DNA from: Pelotomaculum sp. UBA1371
Lineage (GTDB): Bacteria; Bacillota; Desulfotomaculia; Desulfotomaculales; Pelotomaculaceae
Assembly: GCA_002305915.1 (NCBI GenBank)
Contig: DBRJ01000036.1
Location: 1 to 26,138 of the forward strand
Length of the DNA: 26,138 nucleotides
Reading direction: 5' to 3'
In this document: piece after piece, positions 13,861 to 22,102 of the stretch
How positions within the stretch are numbered: position 1 is the first letter of the stretch
Layout: each line of letters begins with the position of its first letter
Notes under the pieces: generated by a model
Databases searched by the model: none
Told to the model about the DNA's origin: nothing
The model's input: only the letters and a program-made list of their open reading frames with translations
Position numbers and translations under genes: made by a program

Positions 13861-13998
13861 ATGTTCATGAATAACGGCAACGGCAACGGTGACGGGGACA
13901 GACTATTGGAACAAAGGGGAGGCAAACTGTTGGATCAAGATCCTGAAGGGTTCAGCTTCAGCAGCTCTGAGCGACTTCCCCGGGAAAACTGCCGATGA
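13861..13998 (+). CDS. Small hydrophilic protein coupled to the symporter gene
   Basis: This 45-codon ORF begins with a Asn/Gly/Asp-rich stretch and continues as a charged, soluble sequence with one Cys near the end. AAAAGGGG lies 8 nt before the ATG, and its TGA overlaps the ATG of the symporter gene in an ATGA arrangement. The symporter gene itself lacks a good ribosome site, which suggests translational coupling. I recognise no family. An upstream extension to 13747 has no ribosome site. It may be a real small protein, or a leader ORF whose job is to deliver ribosomes to the symporter. Confidence 0.5.
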   Translation: MFMNNGNGNGDGDRLLEQRGGKLLDQDPEGFSFSSSERLPRENCR

Positions 13999-15416
13999 GC
14001 CTGACAATTACCAGCGGTCACCTGGCCGGAATTATCGTCACCCTTGCAGGTGTGACCCTGGTGGGGCTTTACGCCGGCCGCAGGGTTAAGTCAGCCGGGG
14101 ATTTTCAAATCGGCGGACGCCGGGCCGGTGCGGCGGTGGTGGCAGGGGCCATTATGGGAACTCTGATCGGCGGTTCCTCAACTATTGGAACGGCCCAGAT
14201 GGCCTTTAAGTACGGTCTGTGCGCCTGGTGGTTTACCCTGGGTTCGGGAATCGGCTGCGCCCTGCTGGGCCTGGGTATGGTCCGCAGGGTGCGTGAAGCG
14301 CCCCTGCATACCGTGCCCCAATACCTTGGGCTCAGTTACGCCAAAAGCACCGGATTGATTGCCTGCGCCGTTGCTTTTATATGCTCGGGGCTGGGTGTTG
14401 TAGCCCAGGGGCTGTCCGGCGTAGCCCTGCTTTCGTCTATGTTCGGAATGAGTTCTTTGACAGCGGCGGGAATTTGCGTATTGCTGGTTCTGGGATTTGT
14501 GATTTTCGGGGGTGTCTGGGGCGCCGGGCTGGTGGGAGTGTTCAAATCGTCCCTGCTCTACCTGGCCGTGGTTGGCAGCGGAGCGCTGGCCTACTGGCTG
14601 GCCGGCGGCCAGGCAGGCCTGACGGCCTTGTTTCCGTCCTTCCCCTGGTTTTCCTTCTTCGGCCGCAGTTTTAACCAGGACCTGGCCCTGGGACTGTCCA
14701 TGCTCATGGGGGTTCTTTCCTCCCAGTATTACATCCAGGCTGTTTATGCGGGGAAAAGCCTGGCCGATGCCCGCAGGGGAGCACTCATTTCAGCGGTTTT
14801 GATCCCTCCCGTGGGTCTTGGCGGCGTTCTGGTGGGCCTGTACATGCGGGCAAACTTTCCGGGTATTTCTTCGGATCAGGTCCTGCCCCAGTTTATTCTG
14901 GGCTACCTGCCCCCCGTTTTGGCAGGCGTGGCCCTGGCTGCCCTGCTGATTACGGTCATCGGCACCTGGGCCGGAATCGTCCTGGGTATTTCCACTATCC
15001 TTACCCGGGACATCTATAAGCAGTATATCCGGCCCGGGGTGGAAGACAGCGGGATGCTCCTGATGCAGCGGCTGATCATCCTGTTGGTCTGCCTGCTCAG
15101 TGTACCGGTAATTACAACTAGCGCCGGCACGCTGATCATGGGCTGGGTTACACTGTCCATGTTTCTACAGGGCTGTACCGTGCTTTTACCCCTGTTGGCC
15201 GCGCTGTTCCTGCCCCGCCTGGTAACGCCTGCGGCCGCAACCCTGTCCGCCCTTCTGGGGCCGCTGGCCGTGGTAGCCTGGTACGTGCTCTTTCCTGACG
15301 GATTAAGCCCCGTTTACCCCGGGTTTCTGGTCAGTTTACTGACAATAATCCTGGTCAGCCTGGTTGACAGGAGGAGCCCGGGTGCCCGGAGCCGGCTAAC
15401 GGATACCACGAAATGA
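13995..15416 (+). CDS. Sodium:solute symporter (SSS family)
   Basis: The 473-residue protein has about 12-13 hydrophobic segments and the SSS layout: an N-terminal AGRRVKSAGDFQIGGRRAG, GTLIGGSSTIGTAQMAFKYG in the first core helices, and SSQYYIQAVYAGKSLADARRG midway. The family imports organic acids, amino acids, pantothenate, proline and others with sodium; this member's substrate cannot be assigned. The PutP or PanF labels are not supported by any specific residue. The start ATG overlaps the stop of the 45-codon ORF. A hairpin follows at 15493. No metabolic partner gene is adjacent, apart from the arginine cluster downstream, which has its own promoter. Confidence 0.85.
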   Translation: MSLTITSGHLAGIIVTLAGVTLVGLYAGRRVKSAGDFQIGGRRAGAAVVAGAIMGTLIGGSSTIGTAQMAFKYGLCAWWFTLGSGIGCALLGLGMVRRVREAPLHTVPQYLGLSYAKSTGLIACAVAFICSGLGVVAQGLSGVALLSSMFGMSSLTAAGICVLLVLGFVIFGGVWGAGLVGVFKSSLLYLAVVGSGALAYWLAGGQAGLTALFPSFPWFSFFGRSFNQDLALGLSMLMGVLSSQYYIQAVYAGKSLADARRGALISAVLIPPVGLGGVLVGLYMRANFPGISSDQVLPQFILGYLPPVLAGVALAALLITVIGTWAGIVLGISTILTRDIYKQYIRPGVEDSGMLLMQRLIILLVCLLSVPVITTSAGTLIMGWVTLSMFLQGCTVLLPLLAALFLPRLVTPAAATLSALLGPLAVVAWYVLFPDGLSPVYPGFLVSLLTIILVSLVDRRSPGARSRLTDTTK

Positions 15417-15492
15417 TGGTTCCAGGATGGATGCAGGTTATTTGCCCCTTGGCAACGTGACCCGTGACCGGACAAATGCAACTGAAAGCGAG

Positions 15493-15540
15493 AAGGGCTG
15501 CCTGTAAGGGGCAGCCCTTATGGGATTTCTAGTTTTTCTT
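15493..15540 (+). terminator. Terminator of the symporter gene
   Basis: AAGGGCTGCC (15493-15502) pairs perfectly with GGCAGCCCTT (15510-15519). The T-rich stretch begins only about 7 nt later (15526-15540), so efficiency is uncertain. Confidence 0.65.
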
Positions 15541-15610
15541 GATTTTCTTTTCAGGGGGTAGTAACCTACTAATAAGTCCCTTCGGAATTTTTTTCGGGGG
15601 AATGTTCTGA

Positions 15611-15645
15611 TTGTATAATTATGCAGTTGACTGTATAATTATACA
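15611..15645 (+). promoter_or_regulatory. Arginine cluster promoter overlapped by two ARG boxes
   Basis: Two ArgR/AhrC-type palindromes, TGTATAATTATGCA (15612-15625) and TGTATAATTATACA (15632-15645), lie 20 bp apart, the normal phasing of tandem ARG boxes. They coincide with a promoter: TTGTAT (15611-15616) and a perfect TATAAT (15634-15639) with a 17-bp spacer. A hexamer of the ArgR family bound here in the presence of arginine would block polymerase directly. No argR gene is present in the window. The leader from about 15646 to argC is about 100 nt. Confidence 0.85.
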
Positions 15646-15750
15646 TACCATATTACCGCCCGGCAGTTTCAGTAAAACAGACCCGGTTGGTAAAAGATAA
15701 TCTTAACAAGACGGCCTTCAGGCTGTTATCGTCTACGGAGGTGAACCCTT

Positions 15751-16794
15751 TTGACAATCAGGGTTGGTATTATAGGGGCCACGGGCTACACCGGGGCTGA
15801 ACTGGTGAGGATTCTGTCCCGTCACCCGGAAGTTGAGCTTGTAGCGCTGACAACAAAGAGCTATATCGGTAAACCATACTGGGAGGTTTACCCGCACCTT
15901 TATAAATACAACCGGATGACCGGCGAGAAGATGGACCTGCCGTACCTGCTGGAAGCATGCGATGCGATTTTTATTGCCCTGCCCCACGGTCACTCCATGG
16001 CGGTAGCCCTGGAGGCGGCCGGCCGCGGTGTGAAATTGATTGATTTGGGGGCTGATTTCCGCCTTGCCGATTACCGGGTTTATGAACAGTGGTACAGAGT
16101 TGCACATGTGGCCAGGGAACTGCTGCCGGCGGCTGTTTACGGGCTGCCGGAACTGTATCGCGAAAGCATCAAAGATGCCTGGCTGGTTGCCAATCCGGGC
16201 TGTTATCCCACCAGCGCCATCCTGGCCCTGGCTCCCCTGCTGGAGAAAAAGCTGATCGATCCCGGCACGGTTATTATCGATTCCAAGTCCGGGGTTTCCG
16301 GGGCCGGGAGGGGGCTGTCCCTGGGTTCCCACTTCAGTGAGGTAAACGAAAACTTCAAAGCCTATAACATAGCCGGGCACCGCCATACACCTGAAATTGA
16401 GCAGGAACTGGGGAAAATCCTCGGGGAGGAGATCAGGGTTTCCTTTACCCCGCACCTGCTGCCCGTAACCCGGGGCATCCTTAGTACTGTTTACGCCAAG
16501 CTCAGCAGTCCGGTTGAGCAGGATGAACTTCTTGAGCTGTACTCTGATTTTTACCGGGAGGAGCTTTTTGTACGGGTAATGCCCCGGGGGATGCTGCCCC
16601 AGATCAAGTGGGTAGCGGGAACCAACCACTGCGATCTCGGCCTTGTTACGGACCCCCGGACCGGACGGGTGATTATTGTCTCGGCCATCGATAATGTTGT
16701 CAAGGGTGCCTCCGGACAGGCGGTCCAGAACATGAACCTGCTTTTTGGCCTGCCCGAGGATACCGCCCTGGCCGGGCCCGGGCTTTACCCCTAG
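15751..16794 (+). CDS. argC: N-acetyl-gamma-glutamyl-phosphate reductase
   Basis: The product (347 residues, normal length) reduces N-acetylglutamyl phosphate to the semialdehyde with NADPH, the third step to ornithine. It shows the Rossmann start VGIIGATGYTGAELVR, IALPHGHS, LGADFRL, and the active-site NPGCYPTS with Cys151. HRHTPEIEQEL and FTPHLLPVTRG also match the family. The TTG at 15751 has GGAGGTG ending 7 nt upstream. It is first in the arginine cluster behind the ARG boxes. Its last codons lie in a 29-bp repeat that recurs downstream. Confidence 0.96.
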   Translation: MTIRVGIIGATGYTGAELVRILSRHPEVELVALTTKSYIGKPYWEVYPHLYKYNRMTGEKMDLPYLLEACDAIFIALPHGHSMAVALEAAGRGVKLIDLGADFRLADYRVYEQWYRVAHVARELLPAAVYGLPELYRESIKDAWLVANPGCYPTSAILALAPLLEKKLIDPGTVIIDSKSGVSGAGRGLSLGSHFSEVNENFKAYNIAGHRHTPEIEQELGKILGEEIRVSFTPHLLPVTRGILSTVYAKLSSPVEQDELLELYSDFYREELFVRVMPRGMLPQIKWVAGTNHCDLGLVTDPRTGRVIIVSAIDNVVKGASGQAVQNMNLLFGLPEDTALAGPGLYP

Positions 16795-16874
16795 AAATAC
16801 CCCTGTAGGGGCGAAAAATCAAGTAATCTAATCGCGTTTAAGCAAGGCTATACCCCTGGAAATACTCCTGTAAG
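16781..16874 (+). repeat. 29-bp imperfect direct repeat at the argC 3' end
   Basis: 16781-16809 and 16846-16874 agree at 25 of 29 positions, period 65 bp. The first copy contains the argC stop codon, and its CCCC-TGTA-GGGG part (16800-16811) can form a small hairpin. The second copy is non-coding. It looks like a local duplication of the gene's end. Confidence 0.7.
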
Positions 16875-17034
16875 TGCCAGTTAAGGGTGGAAAAAAGGGG
16901 CAGGCTTAAAACTTATTAGCGGGAAATTGCTGCAACTGCTTCAGCTGGCGCAGGTCAGTAAGGCAGGGGGCCAGTTGTTGGGCCGGCGCTCATTTGCCGC
17001 TTGAGATGGCGGTTTCCTGCGGTTGTGTATTGCA

Positions 17035-17060
17035 GGCGCCGGTTATTCGGGACCGGCGCC
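17035..17060 (+). other. GC-rich hairpin before argJ
   Basis: GGCGCCGGT (17035-17043) pairs perfectly with ACCGGCGCC (17052-17060) around an 8-nt loop, ending 29 nt before the argJ start. There is no T run. The rest of the 295-bp argC-argJ gap contains the repeat at 16846 and no gene. Confidence 0.65.
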
Positions 17061-17089
17061 CAAACGCCGGATAAAAGAGGGATGTTGGA

Positions 17090-18325
17090 ATGGGCTCAAA
17101 GGAAAATGAAATGGAAATTAAAATGGAATATGTAGATGGGGGCGTTACGGCGGCAGCGGGTTTTTTAGCCGGAACTGCCATGGCTTCCATCAAAAAGCCC
17201 GGTAAGAGGGATATTGCTGTTCTGTACTCCACTGTTCCGGCTACGGCTGCCGGTGTCTTTACCTTGAACAAGGTCAAGGCGGCCCCGGTCCTTTTGAGTA
17301 TGGAGCATTTGGCGAAGGGCACAGCCCGGGCGATTGTGGTCAACAGCGGGAACGCCAATGCCTGTAACGGCCCCCGGGGGTTTCAGGATGCCCGGGCCAT
17401 GGCCGGGGCGGCGGCTGAGTATCTGGGTATTCCGGAGCAGGAAGTCCTGGTGGCCTCCACCGGGGTGATCGGCCGGAAAATGCCCATGGCAAAGGTATTG
17501 CCCGGGATCCGGGCAGCCTGCGCCGAACTGTCCCCAACGGGCGGGGACCTGGCCGCCCGGGCTATCATGACCACGGACACCTTCCCCAAAGAAGCGGCCG
17601 TGCGGCTGCAACTGGGGGGAAAAACAGTGACCATTGGCGGCATGGCCAAGGGGTCGGGGATGATCCACCCCAACCTGGCCACCATGCTCTGTTTTTTGAC
17701 CACCGACGCCGGGATTACGGCCGGGGCGCTGAAACAGGCCCTGCAGTACGCCGTTGAACGGAGTTTTAATATGGTTACGGTGGACGGCGACACCAGCACC
17801 AACGATATGGTTTCCATAATGGCCGGCGGGTTGGCCCAAAACGTCCGGATCGAAGAGTCCGGTCCGGATTACGAACATTTCCGGGAAGCCCTGACGGAGA
17901 TCTGCGTCAAGTTGGCCAGGGACGTTGCCCGGGACGGTGAGGGCGCCACAAAGCTGCTGGAAGTGGTGGTCCTCAACGCTTCCAGCGAGCGGGACGCCCG
18001 ACTTGCGGCCAGGACCGTGGCGGGTTCGAGCCTGGTCAAGGCGGCAGTTTTCGGGTGCGATGCCAACTGGGGCAGGGTTATCTGCGCGGCAGGGTATTCC
18101 GGAGCGGAATTTGACCCGGAAAGGGTGGACATCTTCCTGGGGGACGAAAAAGTGGCTGAAAACGGCGGCTCTCTAGATTTTAACGAGGAACGCGCCCTGG
18201 AAATCCTGAAAAGGGATAGGGTGGTAATTACCCTGGACTTCAAGGCCGGGCCTTTTAAGGCAGTTTCCTGGGGCTGCGACCTTTCCTATGACTATGTAAA
18301 AATTAACGCTGACTATAGAACCTAG
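17090..18325 (+). CDS. argJ: Bifunctional glutamate N-acetyltransferase / ornithine acetyltransferase
   Basis: The product has 411 residues. ArgJ moves the acetyl group from N-acetylornithine to glutamate, so ornithine is made without losing acetate; many such enzymes also use acetyl-CoA. The precursor cleaves itself before the catalytic Thr in the motif MIHPNLATMLCF, here Thr198. VVNSGNANACNG, VASTGVIG and GDTSTNDMVS also match the family, and CDANWGRVICAAG is in the C-terminal part. The ATG at 17090 has GAGGG about 9 nt upstream. The ATG at 17111, preceded by AAAGGA, would remove seven residues and remains possible. Presence of argJ explains why argA and argE are not needed in the cluster. 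Confidence 0.95.
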   Translation: MGSKENEMEIKMEYVDGGVTAAAGFLAGTAMASIKKPGKRDIAVLYSTVPATAAGVFTLNKVKAAPVLLSMEHLAKGTARAIVVNSGNANACNGPRGFQDARAMAGAAAEYLGIPEQEVLVASTGVIGRKMPMAKVLPGIRAACAELSPTGGDLAARAIMTTDTFPKEAAVRLQLGGKTVTIGGMAKGSGMIHPNLATMLCFLTTDAGITAGALKQALQYAVERSFNMVTVDGDTSTNDMVSIMAGGLAQNVRIEESGPDYEHFREALTEICVKLARDVARDGEGATKLLEVVVLNASSERDARLAARTVAGSSLVKAAVFGCDANWGRVICAAGYSGAEFDPERVDIFLGDEKVAENGGSLDFNEERALEILKRDRVVITLDFKAGPFKAVSWGCDLSYDYVKINADYRT

Positions 18326-18609
18326 ATAATACGCGGCAAAGCAGGCCGGTACAGGAAATCCTGGCCATGGAAAAAATTAAACGAATTAAGAATATCAGCG
18401 TAAAACAAGCCGTCAGGAGATCCTTGCCGGCCCCGGCAGCAGAAAAGACACCAGCAGTGACCTTTCTATCTGTTGTAAAGGGATCTTGAATATTAAACTG
18501 GTATTAGTCTCGAAACTGAATATAATCAGGTTTTTTAAAAGAAATTAATCATAATATCTGGTCCGGAAATGAGTTAAGTCCTGCGGCCGGTTGATTTGGA
18601 GGGTTAATC
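18326..18609 (+). other. argJ-argB spacer, no confident gene
   Basis: The gap of 284 bp includes a 40-codon Lys-rich ORF (18367-18489) with only a weak ribosome site. A TATAAT (18521-18526) lacks a matching -35 and lies in an AT-rich, partly palindromic CTGAATATAATCAG. A secondary promoter for argB is possible but not demonstrated. Confidence 0.35.
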
Positions 18610-19494
18610 TTGTCCACGGCAATGGAAAAGGCGGCGATCCTGGTGGAAGCGCTGCCTTACATAAAAAAATTTTATGGAAAAACAGTAGTAATCAAGTATG
18701 GCGGCCATGCCATGCTGAGCCGGGAATTGAAGGAAGCGGTTTTGACAGATGCGGTGTTGATGAAGTATGTGGGGATGCGCCCGGTTATTGTGCACGGCGG
18801 CGGGCCGGATATTACCAATATGTTGAAAAGAGTGGGGATCCAGTCCAATTTCGTGGACGGGTTGAGGGTTACGGACGCTGATACCATGGAAATCGTCGAG
18901 ATGGTTCTGGTGGGGAAAATCAACAAGGAAATCGTGGCCCGGATCAACCGCATCGGAGGCCGGGCGGTGGGACTGTCCGGCAAGGACGCGTGCCTTTTTG
19001 AGGCGGTAAAAAAATGCCCCAAGGTACAGACCTCCGAGGGTGAGATGACGGCGGACCTCGGCTATGTGGGGGAGATCAGCAGGGTCAACCCCGGCATTGT
19101 GACGACAATCATTGCTGAGGGTTACATCCCGGTAATTGCCCCGGTTGCCGTGGGCGAGAGGGGCGAAAGCTACAATATCAACGCAGACTCTGCCGCAGGA
19201 CGGCTGGCTGCCGCCCTTGGGGCGGATAAGTTGATCATTCTCACTGATGTGGAGGGTATCCTGAGGGACCGGAACGACCCGGGTTCGCTGATCTCGGTGT
19301 TGCGGTCGGCAGAAGTGCCTGCCCTGATTGAAAGGGGCATTATCGAGGGAGGAATGATCCCTAAGGTCGAATGCTGCCTGGACGCCCTCTTAAGTGGTGT
19401 AAAAACCACCCATATCCTGGACGGCAGGGCTCCCCATTCGATTTTGCTGGAAGTTTTTACAGATCAGGGAATCGGGACCATGGTAGAAAACTAA
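18610..19494 (+). CDS. argB: Acetylglutamate kinase
   Basis: The 294-residue enzyme phosphorylates N-acetylglutamate, the second step of the pathway and the usual target of arginine feedback. It has the amino-acid-kinase motifs VVIKYGGHAM, IVHGGGPDITN, GRAVGLSGKDA, and INADSAAGRLA, then IEGGMIPKVECC. The N-terminal stretch before the kinase fold (AILVEALPYIKKFYGKTV) is of the kind found in arginine-sensitive hexameric forms, so feedback control is plausible but not proven. The TTG at 18610 has GGAGGG ending 6 nt upstream. Spacing to argD is 191 bp. Confidence 0.96.
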   Translation: MSTAMEKAAILVEALPYIKKFYGKTVVIKYGGHAMLSRELKEAVLTDAVLMKYVGMRPVIVHGGGPDITNMLKRVGIQSNFVDGLRVTDADTMEIVEMVLVGKINKEIVARINRIGGRAVGLSGKDACLFEAVKKCPKVQTSEGEMTADLGYVGEISRVNPGIVTTIIAEGYIPVIAPVAVGERGESYNINADSAAGRLAAALGADKLIILTDVEGILRDRNDPGSLISVLRSAEVPALIERGIIEGGMIPKVECCLDALLSGVKTTHILDGRAPHSILLEVFTDQGIGTMVEN

Positions 19495-19685
19495 AAAATT
19501 TGAAAACAGAAAGTTTATCTGGTTTATTTTTCCGGCAGGAACCATGCCTGAACAATAATTACTGAGCTGGGGATTGCAGCCGGTAATTGTTCCGCAAGCC
19601 GGAGCTTAATTGAGCGGATGCAGGCGCATCTGGTGGCCGGACTTGCGCCCTATAGGAACTTGAGACAGGATTTGGGGGGATAATA

Positions 19686-20882
19686 ATGAATACAAAGGAA
19701 ATCATGGATCTGGGTGATCAGTATCTGATGCGCAATGTGGGACGGATTCCGCTGGCCCCGGTAAAGGGCGAAGGCGCCCGGCTCTGGGACGCCGACGGCA
19801 GGGAATACCTGGATTTTGTCAGCGGCATTGCAGTCAATTCCCTCGGCCATTGCCACCCGGCTGTGGTTGACGCCATTTGCCGGCAGGCCGGCACACTGAT
19901 CCACTGCTCCAACCTCTATTATATCGAACAGCAGGCCCGGCTAGCCCGGCTGCTGGTGGAAAATTCCGCCCTGGATAAGGCCTTTTTCTGCAACAGCGGC
20001 GCCGAGGCCAACGAGGCGGCCATCAAACTTGCCCGCAAGTACGCCAAGCTAAAGGAGGGCGCGGAAAAGTTTGAGATCATCACGGCACTGCATTCCTTCC
20101 ACGGCCGGACCCTGGCGACGGTAACCGCCACCGGCCAGCCCAAATACCACAAGGGTTTCGAGCCGCTGCCGGAGGGCTTCAAGTACGTGCCTTTCAACGA
20201 TCTGGCTGCCCTGGAAAAGGCTGTCGGGCCGGCCACCTGCGCAGTGTTGCTGGAGCCGGTTCAGGGGGAAGGCGGGGTCAATGTCGCCTCCCGCCATTAC
20301 CTGGAGGGTGTGCAGATGCTCTGCAGGGAGCACGGAGCCCTGTTGATTTTCGACGAGGTCCAGACAGGTCTGGGCCGGACCGGACGCTTTCTGGCCTACC
20401 AGCACTTCGGGGTTGAGCCGGACATCCTGACCCTGGCCAAGGCGCTGGGCGGAGGTTTCCCAATCGGCGCCATGCTGGCGAAGGAAGATATCGCCGGGGC
20501 CTTTCAGCCGGGGGACCACGCCTCCACTTTCGGCGGCAACCCGCTGGCCTGCGCAGCAGCCCTTGCGGCCATGGAGGAGATGCTGCTGGGCGGAGTGGTG
20601 GAAAACGCCGCCTCCACAGGAGCCTATCTGTACGAGAAATTAAAGGGCCTCGGGGGGAAATATCCCTTTGTGAAAGAGGTCAGGGGCCTCGGCCTGCTGC
20701 TGGGCATGGAGTTGAACCGGGAGGGCAAGGATATCGTCGACGGCTGTCTGGAGCAGGGATTGTTGATTAACTGCGTGAATAACAATGTCTTGCGCTTTAT
20801 ACCCCCCCTGACCATCACCCCGGATGATGTGGACAGCGCCGTAGCTATCCTGGATCAGGTGATGGGCCGGAAAAATGAATAA
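19686..20882 (+). CDS. argD: Acetylornithine aminotransferase
   Basis: The 398-residue PLP enzyme converts N-acetylglutamate semialdehyde to N-acetylornithine with glutamate as amino donor. Class III aminotransferase marks are clear: FVSGIAVNSLGH, FCNSGAEANEAAIKLAR, HSFHGRTL, LLEPVQGEGG, FDEVQTGLGRTG and the cofactor Lys252 in LAKALGGG, then STFGGNPLAC. The ATG has GGGGGGA ending 5 nt upstream. It sits 191 bp after argB and 108 bp before argF, in the expected pathway order. Related enzymes also act in lysine synthesis, so dual use is possible. Confidence 0.95.
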   Translation: MNTKEIMDLGDQYLMRNVGRIPLAPVKGEGARLWDADGREYLDFVSGIAVNSLGHCHPAVVDAICRQAGTLIHCSNLYYIEQQARLARLLVENSALDKAFFCNSGAEANEAAIKLARKYAKLKEGAEKFEIITALHSFHGRTLATVTATGQPKYHKGFEPLPEGFKYVPFNDLAALEKAVGPATCAVLLEPVQGEGGVNVASRHYLEGVQMLCREHGALLIFDEVQTGLGRTGRFLAYQHFGVEPDILTLAKALGGGFPIGAMLAKEDIAGAFQPGDHASTFGGNPLACAAALAAMEEMLLGGVVENAASTGAYLYEKLKGLGGKYPFVKEVRGLGLLLGMELNREGKDIVDGCLEQGLLINCVNNNVLRFIPPLTITPDDVDSAVAILDQVMGRKNE

Positions 20883-20990
20883 TATTCTGGTCAAAAAGAT
20901 GGAGTATAGTAATGTAAGTTATACCGGGTGCCGTGGCGGTATTGTACGGTGGGAATAGTTTTTATGTTCTTAAGAAAGAAGGGATTATAA

Positions 20991-21932
20991 GTGGTGCCTG
21001 AAAGGTTGAATCTAAAGGGCCGTGACTTTTTAAGCCTGCATGATTTTACAGCGGAAGAAATTCTGGGTATGATTGAGCTGGCCGATGAACTGAAAGAGAA
21101 GCAGAAATGGAACGTACCTCACCCTTACCTGCAGGGAAAGTCCCTGGGCATGATTTTCCAAAAATCATCCACCCGCACCAGGGTTTCCTTTGAGGTGGCC
21201 ATGTATCAACTGGGGGGGTACCCGCTCTTTTTAAGCGCAGCTGATTTGCAGCTCCGGCGCGGCGAGAGCGTGGCCGATACAGCCAGAGTGCTCTCCCGCT
21301 ACCTGGACGGGATTATGATCAGGACCTTTGCGCACAACGACGTGAAAGAACTTGCGGATTACGCCTCCATTCCGGTCATCAACGGCCTCACCGACCTGCT
21401 GCACCCCTGCCAGGTCCTGGCCGACCTGCAGACAATCAAAGAGAAAAAGGGCAAACTATCCGGTCTGAAGCTTGCCTTCGTGGGAGACGGGAACAACGTC
21501 TGCAATTCCCTGATGTTTGGCTGCGCCAAAGTGGGCATCGACATTGCCGTTGCGACCCCAAAGGGTTACGAGCCCGACGAAGAGATTGTTTACCTGGCCA
21601 AACAGGACGCCCTGAAACACGGAGTTACCGTCGAAATCACCAACAACCCGGTGGAAGCGGTGAAGGACGCTGACGTGGTGGTGACCGACGTCTGGGCCAG
21701 CATGGGGCAGGAGGCCGAGAAAGCCCTGCGGGTCCGGGAGTTTACGCCGTACCAGGTCAATGAGAAGCTGGTTTCCCACGCCAGGCCCGATTATATCTTC
21801 CTCCACTGCCTGCCGGCCAACCGGGGTGAAGAGGTGACGGAGGAAGTAATCGACGGCCCCAATTCCGTTGTCTGGGACGAGGCCGAGAACCGCCTGCACA
21901 GCCAGAAGGCCCTGCTGGCCCTGCTGCTCTAG
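20991..21932 (+). CDS. argF: Ornithine carbamoyltransferase
   Basis: The 313-residue enzyme makes citrulline from ornithine and carbamoyl phosphate. The carbamoyl-phosphate loop SSTRTR is at 59-64, HPCQVLADLQT and FVGDGNNVCNSL follow, and the ornithine-side motif HCLPANRG is near the C-terminus. DVWASMGQE is also typical of the biosynthetic form. The GTG at 20991 has AAGAAGGG ending 7 nt upstream; an immediately following GTG would also fit. carA and carB, which often lie just before argF in related clusters, are not present. Confidence 0.95.
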   Translation: MVPERLNLKGRDFLSLHDFTAEEILGMIELADELKEKQKWNVPHPYLQGKSLGMIFQKSSTRTRVSFEVAMYQLGGYPLFLSAADLQLRRGESVADTARVLSRYLDGIMIRTFAHNDVKELADYASIPVINGLTDLLHPCQVLADLQTIKEKKGKLSGLKLAFVGDGNNVCNSLMFGCAKVGIDIAVATPKGYEPDEEIVYLAKQDALKHGVTVEITNNPVEAVKDADVVVTDVWASMGQEAEKALRVREFTPYQVNEKLVSHARPDYIFLHCLPANRGEEVTEEVIDGPNSVVWDEAENRLHSQKALLALLL

Positions 21933-22010
21933 CAGGCAGGTTTTAAGTCCTGAAACCAGAAATCCTGAAACCCTGAAATAGTCAAACCTTTAAAACTATA
22001 AGCTTAAAAC

Positions 22011-22038
22011 CTTTAAATCTTTAAATCTTTAAATCTTT
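22011..22038 (+). repeat. 8-bp tandem repeat before argG
   Basis: CTTTAAAT occurs three times in tandem, followed by CTTT. It lies in a low-complexity argF-argG spacer that also has repeated CCTGAAA units (from about 21948). It could vary in copy number by slippage. Confidence 0.7.
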
Positions 22039-22102
22039 GAAACTTAGCTTAAAAACTGTTAAGCTGAATTTAGTAACTCAATTAAATCAAAGGAGAAGAC
22101 CC

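Noticed and set aside
18367..18489. 40-codon Lys-rich ORF between argJ and argB
   Set aside because: Weak ribosome site, no recognisable motif and no coupling to neighbours; noted only as part of the spacer.
18514..18531. A second ARG box in front of argB
   Set aside because: CTGAATATAATCAG is only half symmetric and two bases short of the ARG core, and no second box accompanies it.
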